Assembly: GCA_013288145.1 (NCBI GenBank)
Contig: JABDCJ010000091.1
Span: 1 to 5,021, forward strand
Source: Nitrososphaerota archaeon
Lineage (GTDB): Archaea; Thermoproteota; Nitrososphaeria; Nitrososphaerales; CADDZS01
Reading direction: 5' to 3'
Length of the DNA stretch: 5,021 nucleotides
Shown here: one piece after another, positions 1 to 4,959 of the stretch
Numbering within the stretch: the first letter of the stretch is position 1
Layout: each line of letters opens with the position of its first letter
Notes under the pieces: generated by a model
Told to the model about the DNA's origin: nothing
The model's database searches: none
The model's input: only the letters and a program-made list of their open reading frames with translations
Position numbers and translations under genes: made by a program

Positions 1-56
1 GATCAGCCGCCATCGTTCCCAATCATCGAGGAATTGTTGCAATTAAGATATGGTTT

Positions 57-968
57 CTACAACTTTTCGATAATTCTTTCTACATAGTCTCTAGATTCTA
101 CCGAGAGATCTACGAAAGACTTGTCAGATATCCCGTAACGGTAGCCTATCATGATCATTGGGCCTTCGAAGTCGATTCTCGAGATGGTCCGGACGATCTC
201 TTCAATATCCAATGAGCCCTTTCCGGGTACAAGGTGCGAGTGCAGCGATACTATGTCCAGGTGGTCTCGAATCCACGCTTGGACCGGTTTGATCGAGTCA
301 GCCATATGAATTTCCGAAAGCACTCCCTTGTCCGACGCGTACCTGATCATCGCGCTGGCATCTGCTTCCATTCTTCCGGCGAGAATGTATGTGTGCGGCA
401 CGACGTAGATGTACTTGATATTCTTGCATCGAGAATTTGTGATCAAATCTACGCAGGGATCCGACTCTTCGATAAAGTCGCCGGGATGCGGCATGAAAGC
501 GAGCTGGATTCCTTCCTCCTCGAGAACTGGATCTAAATCTCTAACAGATCTTGTCCACGCTTCCTCGTGATCCAGGTGGTACAGAGGCCTTCCACCCATC
601 TGCGAGTAAATCTGCTTGCAGCCTAATTTCCTGCAGAGCTTGATTAATTTTGTAAACTGCGTCACTCCTCTTTTTCTAACTATTTCGTACTCAGGATCCG
701 AAGGAGAGCTTGGAAGCTGCTCCATCATTCCCGAGAGGCCGAGCGCGTTCCAGGTGTTAAACGTCACAAGGTCAGTCGGTTCCAATCCGGATTTGTTCAA
801 CTGCCCGATGACTGACTCGACTATTTGTTCGCCAGGAATCATTCCCATTTCTATTCCGGGAAAAAGCATCGGATGAAGCGCTACGTAATCGAAGCCTCGG
901 TTTTTCAACTGCTCAAATGATTCGACTGAATGAGCGTAGGCGGTCAGATTAATTCTGGTCTTTGCCAT
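57..968 (-). CDS. Xylose-isomerase-like TIM-barrel protein (sugar phosphate isomerase/epimerase superfamily), possibly non-canonical metal site
   Basis: A soluble 303-residue protein with no signal peptide or membrane segment, the usual length for the AP-endonuclease-2/xylose-isomerase-like superfamily. Visible barrel landmarks are the N-terminal strand INLTAYAHSV (6-15), strand-end MPHPGDFIEES (159-169), PHTYILAG (191-198), IHMADS (220-225) and the late HLVPGKGSLDIEEIV stretch (245-259), which resembles the superfamily's H-x-PGxGxID element. His161, His192, His221 and Asp224 sit where the family often has active-site residues. However, the usual Glu before HPGD is Met159, and the usual Glu of the last strand is replaced by the IGYRYG segment (274-279), so metal binding may be lost or altered. 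The ATG at 968 is preferred because a good TATA box lies about 28 bases upstream, giving a leaderless message. It diverges from the FAD oxidoreductase gene. The fold is fairly sure; the substrate is unknown. Confidence 0.8.
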   Translation of the reverse strand: MAKTRINLTAYAHSVESFEQLKNRGFDYVALHPMLFPGIEMGMIPGEQIVESVIGQLNKSGLEPTDLVTFNTWNALGLSGMMEQLPSSPSDPEYEIVRKRGVTQFTKLIKLCRKLGCKQIYSQMGGRPLYHLDHEEAWTRSVRDLDPVLEEEGIQLAFMPHPGDFIEESDPCVDLITNSRCKNIKYIYVVPHTYILAGRMEADASAMIRYASDKGVLSEIHMADSIKPVQAWIRDHLDIVSLHSHLVPGKGSLDIEEIVRTISRIDFEGPMIMIGYRYGISDKSFVDLSVESRDYVERIIEKL

Positions 969-990
969 TGATCAATCCTGCGGTTACTAC

Positions 991-1001
991 CTTTATAGAA
1001 G
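991..1001 (-). promoter_or_regulatory. Archaeal TATA box for the TIM-barrel gene
   Basis: On the minus strand the sequence reads TTCTATAAAGG, with a purine-rich A7 tract just upstream (1002-1008) that could serve as a TFB-recognition context. Its centre is about 28 bases upstream of the ATG at 968, as expected for a leaderless or nearly leaderless archaeal transcript. No Shine-Dalgarno is obvious between it and the ATG, which agrees with leaderless initiation. Confidence 0.65.
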
Positions 1002-1058
1002 TTTTTTTGGGAATCCCCTTTGGATTTCTGTGTTCTGCTGGTGTAATACTTTGAATAC

Positions 1059-1066
1059 GTATATCA
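1059..1066 (+). promoter_or_regulatory. Candidate TATA box for the FAD oxidoreductase gene
   Basis: GTATATCA on the plus strand would place transcription start near 1087-1090 and leave a leader of about 48 bases containing the Shine-Dalgarno at 1124-1128. A second candidate, CTATAGATC at 1111-1119, lies too close to the ATG to give a transcript that includes it comfortably. I prefer the first, with low-to-moderate confidence. The site lies in the 167-base divergent region shared with the TIM-barrel gene. Confidence 0.4.
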
Positions 1067-1123
1067 TTCCGCCAAATTAGACGGTTTTTGATGAGTCGGT
1101 CACGGTATCACTATAGATCATTC

Positions 1124-1128
1124 GGGAG
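1124..1128 (+). promoter_or_regulatory. Shine-Dalgarno for the FAD oxidoreductase gene
   Basis: GGGAG followed by seven bases and then ATG at 1136. The spacing is normal for an archaeal ribosome binding site and it decides the start: the dinucleotide-binding fold begins at residue 2, so no upstream extension is needed. Confidence 0.55.
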
Positions 1129-1135
1129 TGGTTGA

Positions 1136-2392
1136 ATGTATGATGTCATAGTGGTCGGTGCTGGAATATCAGGGCTCAGGTGCGCGGAACTCCTTGCGAA
1201 TGCCGGACTCGATATTCTAGTCATCGAGAAAAACAGCGTCCATGGAGGATCGTTTGGAGAAAATATGGAGGGATTTCCAGAATACCACTACTCAAATCTC
1301 GATCTTGAAGTGCCATCCTCGCCGGTGAAAGAAGTCAAGATCTTTTGTGGCGAAGGCCCCAGAAAACGCGAGCTGAAAATTAGTTTTGAGAACCCCATTC
1401 TCCGACTTGTCAGAAGAGGTTCGTCGCCCGACTCTATTGATTCGTACCTCCTTCGAAGGGCAAGGAAGACTTCGGCGAAGATAATGTTCAACGAAAAATT
1501 TGTGGGAGCAAGAAAAAAGAGAAATCAAGATCTAATTGAGGTAGAAACCTTCGAATCTGGAACTTTCGAATGCAGGGTTTTGATCGCGGCCGATGGAGTA
1601 TTCTCTACAGTGAGAAAAGCGATTGGTCTCTCAGGCTTGCAGAAAACGGAAGGAGTAGGCTACATTGCAAAGGTTGATCGGGCGAGGATAGCCCGTTCCG
1701 AGGCAATCGGAATTTTCAACTACAAGAGGTGGCCCGGATCCTATTGTTACCTGCTCGGCTATCCTGACGAGGATTTTGCCACAGTGGGGATGACGATTCG
1801 GTCGCCGTATGCAAACTCGATTCTCAAGAAATATTTTCAATCCCTCGTCGAATACCTACCGGATATTCTCGGGAGCTCTAGAATAATAGACTCGACAAGG
1901 GGCTTTGTCACTCTAGGAACGAGGGACAGACAGCTTTCCGCAGATCTAGGTGGAGATGGCATTAGTAATGTGTTATTCGTCGGAGAAGCTGGCGGTTTCC
2001 AAGACCCGACGCTTGCTTTCGGTCTAGATCCTGCGCTGTCTTCAGCGCGATTGGCTGCATCATCAGTAATTAGGGCGTTATCAAACAATGATCTAAGCTT
2101 TGTAAATGATTATTCGGAGATAGCGCGGAAAGAGTTGATTAGAGATGAATCAAAGAGGATCTCTTTCAGGTATATACTAGAATCGTTAACCGAGAATGAA
2201 CTCACGTCGTTTTTTAACCACGATAGCAAAGCACCCACAGAGAGTCGAAAAGGTGATGCGGACCGGCGAATACGTTTACAATTTTCTTCCTCTAATCATG
2301 CAAAGCGCGATAAGAAATCCAGGAATGGTAACGTTTCCTTATCGATTTGCGAAGGTCTCGCGATCGTTGAAGAAAAATCGACGAGGAGGTGA
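1136..2392 (+). CDS. FAD-dependent oxidoreductase, geranylgeranyl-reductase-like family; C-terminus apparently frameshifted
   Basis: A cytosolic flavoprotein of the PHBH/geranylgeranyl-reductase type. The Rossmann start is unmistakable: DVIVVGAGISGLRCAELL with GxGxxG at 8-13 and Glu31 at the end of the second strand to hold the FAD ribose. AADGVFSTVRK (151-161) matches the central D-G-x-x-S-x-x-R motif. VLFVGEAGGFQDP (279-291) followed by GLDPALSSARLAA (296-308) matches the second FAD motif, although the usual GD is GE (Glu284). The lipid-reductase YxWxFP signature is degenerate here (YCYLLGYP, 203-210), so a role in archaeal lipid saturation is possible but not established; other substrates cannot be excluded. 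As read, the protein is 418 residues, but from about residue 361 it becomes a charged, low-order tail (a run of Arg, Lys and Ser). The plausible native C-terminus lies in another frame from 2214; removing one T from the T6 run at 2210-2215 would give a 426-residue protein ending at 2417. Confidence 0.85.
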   Translation: MYDVIVVGAGISGLRCAELLANAGLDILVIEKNSVHGGSFGENMEGFPEYHYSNLDLEVPSSPVKEVKIFCGEGPRKRELKISFENPILRLVRRGSSPDSIDSYLLRRARKTSAKIMFNEKFVGARKKRNQDLIEVETFESGTFECRVLIAADGVFSTVRKAIGLSGLQKTEGVGYIAKVDRARIARSEAIGIFNYKRWPGSYCYLLGYPDEDFATVGMTIRSPYANSILKKYFQSLVEYLPDILGSSRIIDSTRGFVTLGTRDRQLSADLGGDGISNVLFVGEAGGFQDPTLAFGLDPALSSARLAASSVIRALSNNDLSFVNDYSEIARKELIRDESKRISFRYILESLTENELTSFFNHDSKAPTESRKGDADRRIRLQFSSSNHAKRDKKSRNGNVSLSICEGLAIVEEKSTRR

Positions 2393-2417
2393 TTTCGGAT
2401 TAACGCTCAATCAGTAG
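2214..2417 (+). other. Displaced C-terminal segment of the FAD oxidoreductase (frame-shifted continuation)
   Basis: In the frame one base ahead of the main reading frame, 67 codons run from the end of the T6 tract to a TAG at 2415-2417. They encode a well-formed helical, aromatic-rich segment: LTTIAKHPQRVEKVM, then TGEYVYNFLPLIMQSAIR, then FPYRFAKVSRSLKKNRR. This looks like a genuine C-terminus, while the main-frame tail over the same bases does not. There is an ATG in this frame at 2196 but no promoter or Shine-Dalgarno for a separate gene, so I read it as the end of the upstream gene. Joined at the T-run, the junction reads ENELTSF-LTTIAKHPQ. Whether the slip is a sequencing or assembly error, a real mutation or a slippage site cannot be told from the window. 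Confidence 0.7.
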
Positions 2418-2999
2418 TCAATTTGATGTAACGATGAGCTCTCCGTTTTGCATCAACGGATGGATTGCACAGAAGATGTTGCAGTAGATCCGAAACGTTC
2501 CCGCTTGATTGGCCGCGAACATTACAGTATACGATTGGCCCTCCTGAATCGTAGCTCCGGCATTCAAATAATGTGTTATTGCAAAACCGTGAGCCTCGGA
2601 ACTCGCGCAATTGTATATGTGAATCACGACGGTTTGTCCTTGGTGAACTTGGATAATTGGCCATGGCGAAGATACGTGGAATGCACTCCCGTTCATTCCT
2701 TCATAGTTGTTTACGGGATCCGCTTCTATGATGGTAAAGTAAGCAGTAGAGCTCGTCGTACTGCTATTAGCGATCCCTGGCGCCTTAGCTGACCCACTTA
2801 GGACCGAACAGGGATTGCTTTGAGATGTCGTAGTTGGAGAAATCAGCGAAAGAATTCCAGAGAATCCACCTAGAAGGAGCACTATTATCACTAGAGCAAC
2901 TACACCAATGACAGCGCCAATGAAAATCTTAGGCGAGAAAGGTGACTGTTTTTTTTCAACTAAAATTGAAGCCATCCGCACTTCTTTTCGAGAAGTCAT
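2418..2999 (-). CDS. Membrane-anchored cupredoxin, cytochrome c oxidase subunit II-like copper domain
   Basis: A 193-residue protein with a short cytoplasmic basic N-terminus, one hydrophobic helix (about 25-50, ending LLLGGFSGILSLI), a Ser/Thr-rich linker (55-85) and an outward-facing cupredoxin domain (about 86-192). Copper ligands are visible: His137 in EAHGFAITHY, and Cys173, Cys177, His180 and Met183 in YCNIFCAIHPLMQNGELIV. The C-x3-C pair plus upstream His and Met is the CuA set of oxidase subunit II and nitrous oxide reductase, but the second Cys to His spacing is two residues rather than three, as in the type 1 copper protein amicyanin. Cys64 and Cys131 could form a disulfide. No oxidase subunit I or cytochrome gene is nearby, so a free-standing electron carrier or copper-binding protein is more likely than an oxidase subunit. 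ATG at 2999 is chosen because a TATA box lies 22-29 bases upstream; Met9 (2975) is the alternative. An A8 run lies in codons 15-18. Confidence 0.82.
   Translation of the reverse strand: MTSRKEVRMASILVEKKQSPFSPKIFIGAVIGVVALVIIVLLLGGFSGILSLISPTTTSQSNPCSVLSGSAKAPGIANSSTTSSTAYFTIIEADPVNNYEGMNGSAFHVSSPWPIIQVHQGQTVVIHIYNCASSEAHGFAITHYLNAGATIQEGQSYTVMFAANQAGTFRIYCNIFCAIHPLMQNGELIVTSN
2980..2996. repeat. Inverted repeat ACTTCT-N5-AGAAGT at the 5' end of the cupredoxin gene
   Basis: A 6-bp perfect inverted repeat with a five-base spacer lies between the two possible start codons (2999 and 2975) of the cupredoxin gene. If the first ATG is used it is codons 2-7; if Met9 is used it lies in the leader and could form a small hairpin or an operator. 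Short repeats like this can arise by chance. Confidence 0.35.
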
Positions 3000-3020
3000 T
3001 TGTCAATACGAATTATAGAG

Positions 3021-3028
3021 TATATCTA
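3021..3028 (-). promoter_or_regulatory. Archaeal TATA box for the cupredoxin gene
   Basis: On the minus strand, CTAGATATA lies with its centre about 25-26 bases upstream of the ATG at 2999. The geometry predicts a transcript starting at or beside that ATG, so the gene has its own promoter although it sits 116 bases downstream of the ZIP-like gene on the same strand. Confidence 0.55.
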
Positions 3029-3115
3029 GTGTAAGGCTGGAGAATAGATAATGAAAAGCTTTCTTACCTCTTCCCGCCTTATTTTCAGTTATCTGTCGTA
3101 GGATGGATTTCAAGC

Positions 3116-3955
3116 TTAACCCGAATGGAATAACGCCGCTCCATACAATAGCATGAATCCGATAGCCAGTGCTAAGAATGCGGTGGGGGGAATTCTGATT
3201 GGATCGCCTTTTCCAATCTTGAAACTCGGATTCACAGCTTCAGCAAGTCTAATCGTAGCATAGAAAGCAGAAGTCACTCCGAATGCGTAGAAGTACGTAG
3301 TATCGAAGCCTACATAATATCCTATGGAAGCACCGAAAACTGATTGTAACCCGAAGAATAATCCGAGCGCCGGCAAGTGCCATTTTGCTTTGACGACACT
3401 TGTATTTCTTCCGACAAATGCAACATACACCACTCCAACAATCGCAGCTTCGAGGGCTTTGTGCAAAAGATAGGAAACGATCGCGTTGATTCCGCCACCG
3501 AAAGCGTCCAAGATGGTTGCTGTTTGTGCGCCTGATGCAGCTGAGGCAAAATCCCATCCTTCGCCAAACCCGTGCATCCCCATCACTAGAGCGACCGCGG
3601 CCGGAATCACGAAAACCAATTTGGAGTACTTCCTTACAGTCTTAGAATCCGAACTTTCATAGACGCTCGTAGCCGGGACAGCTATGCTATCAAAAATCGC
3701 AAGTGCAGCTATTCCGCCTAGAAAAACAACCACGACTGCCACGTGCGAAATTCCGCCCGTGAAACCGTTATTCACTCCTACAGCAGCTGCGTTGCCCATA
3801 GTATCATAGAAGAACCAGAAAGCAAGTCCGATTCCAGCCATAGCAAGATATTGCAATTTAATGAATTTGAGACTTGAAACTATGTACAAGGAAATGAAAA
3901 TCGGAATCAGGGTAGCTCCCAAAATGCCTAGAACGGCAGTTGCATAATCGATCAA
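3116..3955 (-). CDS. Multi-pass membrane protein, divergent ZIP-family metal transporter-like
   Basis: A 279-residue, very hydrophobic protein with about eight membrane helices (roughly 7-28, 35-56, 70-93, 113-137, 153-181, 193-215, 219-238, 258-277), the number expected for ZIP carriers. Helix 4 has MGMHGFGEGWDFA with His128, Glu132 and Gly133, matching the ZIP H-N-x-P-E-G motif; helix 5 has LLHKALEAAIVG with His165 and Glu169, matching the ZIP H-x-x-P-E motif. In the characterised ZIP BbZIP these helices form the two metal sites. Here the Asn and Asp of the second site correspond to Gly129 and Lys166, so a single-site carrier is inferred. The start is TTG at 3955; no ATG or GTG occurs in frame between the upstream stop and this codon, and the first downstream in-frame Met (39) would delete helix 1. 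The cupredoxin gene lies just downstream, suggesting a link to metal supply. The ZIP assignment rests on motifs and topology only. Confidence 0.62.
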   Translation of the reverse strand: MIDYATAVLGILGATLIPIFISLYIVSSLKFIKLQYLAMAGIGLAFWFFYDTMGNAAAVGVNNGFTGGISHVAVVVVFLGGIAALAIFDSIAVPATSVYESSDSKTVRKYSKLVFVIPAAVALVMGMHGFGEGWDFASAASGAQTATILDAFGGGINAIVSYLLHKALEAAIVGVVYVAFVGRNTSVVKAKWHLPALGLFFGLQSVFGASIGYYVGFDTTYFYAFGVTSAFYATIRLAEAVNPSFKIGKGDPIRIPPTAFLALAIGFMLLYGAALFHSG

Positions 3956-3977
3956 ATGAACAGTCGAATCGAAATTC

Positions 3978-3986
3978 GTCAGAAAT
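3978..3986 (-). promoter_or_regulatory. Weak candidate TATA element for the ZIP-like gene
   Basis: An AT-rich TCTATTTCT on the minus strand is centred about 27 bases upstream of the TTG start at 3955, the right distance for a leaderless transcript, but the match to a TATA box is poor. CTATTAGTC at 3988-3996 is an alternative that would give a leader of about ten bases. No clear Shine-Dalgarno is present. Confidence 0.25.
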
Positions 3987-4062
3987 AGACTAATAGAAGG
4001 TTATGGCTCAAGCTTCGAACTTGGATCAAATCATGAACTTTGGTAAGACATTAGATCTCGAG

Positions 4063-4072
4063 AGTAATATTT
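4063..4072 (+). promoter_or_regulatory. Archaeal TATA box for the small membrane protein gene
   Basis: AGTAATATTT on the plus strand, centred near 4068, is about 30 bases before the ATG at 4098. It supports that ATG as the leaderless start in preference to the in-frame TTG at 4086, which is too close to the box. It lies in the divergent region shared with the ZIP-like gene. Confidence 0.5.
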
Positions 4073-4097
4073 TCCTTGAGCGAATTTGAATCAATTG

Positions 4098-4538
4098 ATG
4101 AATTCATTCTTGGGAGGCGCATGGATTACTACAACTCTGAGTCCTTCCATAAATTGGGGAGACTCAATTATGCATCTCATCATCGTGGTTCTTGCCGTTA
4201 CGGTTCTATCCGTCTCGTTCCTTGCATATCAAAGAAGACGAAGCAGGAGATACTTGCTTCTATCATTGGGATTTTTCTTTCTGTTCCTCAGCCAATTTGC
4301 AACGCTGCTCGAGGTAATCTTACTATCCAATGCGCTGATAATCATCCCTTCAATTGGTCTGCATTTGTCTCATGTTTTTGATTTCCTAACTCTGATATTT
4401 TTCATGTTAGGAATCTCGGGTTACGGACAAGGTGAACCCAGAGGGAGGAATATAGAGGTCCCATCTAGTGGAATTAGCTCCAAACATTCCCCGGTGCTAA
4501 ACGCCGCTAGCAAAGTGCAAGAATCAGTCAATCACTAG
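4098..4538 (+). CDS. Small three-helix membrane protein of unknown function (resembles archaeal DUF7521-type proteins)
   Basis: A 146-residue protein (150 if the in-frame TTG at 4086 is used). Numbered from the ATG at 4098, it has three hydrophobic helices at about 25-44, 51-76 and 84-108. A strongly basic RRRSRR patch (46-51) lies between the first two, so by the positive-inside rule that loop and the polar 38-residue C-terminal tail are cytoplasmic. The pattern helix, basic loop, LLLSLGFFFLFLSQF, then HLSHVFDFLTLIFFMLGI resembles short archaeal membrane proteins grouped as DUF7521, often found beside regulators, but I recall this by pattern only and cannot confirm it. No catalytic or metal motif is apparent, though His89 and His92 sit at the start of the third helix. 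It is transcribed divergently from the ZIP-like gene and convergently with the NikR-like gene, 21 bases apart. Function unknown. Confidence 0.7.
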   Translation: MNSFLGGAWITTTLSPSINWGDSIMHLIIVVLAVTVLSVSFLAYQRRRSRRYLLLSLGFFFLFLSQFATLLEVILLSNALIIIPSIGLHLSHVFDFLTLIFFMLGISGYGQGEPRGRNIEVPSSGISSKHSPVLNAASKVQESVNH

Positions 4539-4559
4539 TTTTGGATGATCGTGAATGCC

Positions 4560-4943
4560 TTAGATGACGATCAGCTTAACGCTCTTCATCTTATCTTCTC
4601 GTTGAAACTCTTTCGTCATCTTAGTCACGCGCTTTGCGTCACCTTCCACCAAGAAAAGTTCGACGCAATTCGTTTGCCCAATCTTGCTATGGATGTGAGT
4701 TCTTACAATTTCGTCGAATTCGTGCTTGACCTTTGTTATAGGGGCCTCGTCTAATTCGTCGTGCGTAACAACGATAATAGCATTTGCTTTCCCGCTAAAC
4801 GAATCCTTTTCTTTAGAGTCTTCCAGAAGCAATCGAATGGCTGCCCTAACTAACTCCGACCTGCCCGTGAATCCCCCGTCGTTTTGAACCTCGTCCATCT
4901 CTCTGATCATCTGATCTGGGAAGGACAAACTAACAATCGGCAC
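4560..4943 (-). CDS. NikR-like ribbon-helix-helix metal-responsive transcriptional regulator
   Basis: A 127-residue DNA-binding protein with the two-domain plan of NikR (E. coli NikR is 133). Residues 1-41 are a ribbon-helix-helix: strand PIVSLSFP, helix DQMIREMDEVQ, the GFTGRSELVRAAIRLLL turn and second helix. Residues 53-127 match the ACT-like C-terminal ligand-binding domain, with NAIIVVTHDELDE, then a His-rich helix/strand and NCVELFLVEGDAKRV. Aligned without gaps to E. coli NikR, the nickel ligands His76, His87, His89 and Cys95 become His74, His85, Lys87 and Cys93, with an extra His at 83. The metal specificity may therefore differ. The start is GTG at 4943, supported by a GAGGT Shine-Dalgarno eight bases before it (4952-4956). 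NikR proteins are tetramers that repress or activate metal transport genes; the ZIP-like gene here is an obvious candidate target, and repeats upstream suggest autoregulation. Both links are inference. Confidence 0.85.
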   Translation of the reverse strand: MPIVSLSFPDQMIREMDEVQNDGGFTGRSELVRAAIRLLLEDSKEKDSFSGKANAIIVVTHDELDEAPITKVKHEFDEIVRTHIHSKIGQTNCVELFLVEGDAKRVTKMTKEFQREDKMKSVKLIVI

Positions 4944-4951
4944 TATTATTG

Positions 4952-4956
4952 ACCTC
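4952..4956 (-). promoter_or_regulatory. Shine-Dalgarno deciding the GTG start of the NikR-like gene
   Basis: GAGGT on the minus strand, followed by eight bases and GTG at 4943. It supports GTG as the start. The next in-frame Met (residue 12) would remove the DNA-contacting beta strand. Confidence 0.5.
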
Positions 4957-4959
4957 GCT

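Noticed and set aside
234..876. Two plus-strand open frames (234-536 and 616-876) inside the TIM-barrel gene
   Set aside because: They lie antisense to a well-supported gene, have no promoter or Shine-Dalgarno, and encode sequences without recognisable domain features.
2385..2392. A perfect Shine-Dalgarno-like GGAGGTGA at the end of the FAD gene
   Set aside because: No ATG, GTG or TTG start with a usable downstream frame follows at the right distance, and the next gene is on the other strand. In the corrected frame it simply encodes Arg-Gly-Gly-Asp codons.
2448..2792. Plus-strand 114-codon open frame opposite the cupredoxin gene
   Set aside because: The opposite strand carries a clear cupredoxin with copper ligands; this frame has no recognisable features and is a shadow.
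2949..2956. T8 tract on the plus strand as a transcription terminator or slippage site
   Set aside because: It is the complement of Glu-Lys-Lys codons near the start of the cupredoxin gene, far from the end of the FAD gene, and the reading frame is intact across it.
3000..3115. Possible small RNA (C/D-box type) in the gap between the cupredoxin and ZIP-like genes
   Set aside because: One CTGA-like D box is present on the minus strand but no RTGATGA C box or second box pair, so there is no support beyond a promoter for the cupredoxin gene.
4010..4022. Interrupted palindrome AAGCTTCGAACTT in the divergent region as a copy of the regulator's ACTTCGAAGT site
   Set aside because: Only the TTCGAA core is shared, and that hexamer also occurs inside coding regions (for example near 1550 and 1565), so the match is not informative on its own.
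4076..4381. Plus-strand 101-codon open frame overlapping the small membrane protein
   Set aside because: The other frame gives clean membrane helices and a basic cytoplasmic loop, while this one has no comparable pattern.
4545..4754. Plus-strand 69-codon open frame opposite the NikR-like gene
   Set aside because: It is antisense to the conserved C-terminal domain of the regulator and has no promoter or family features.
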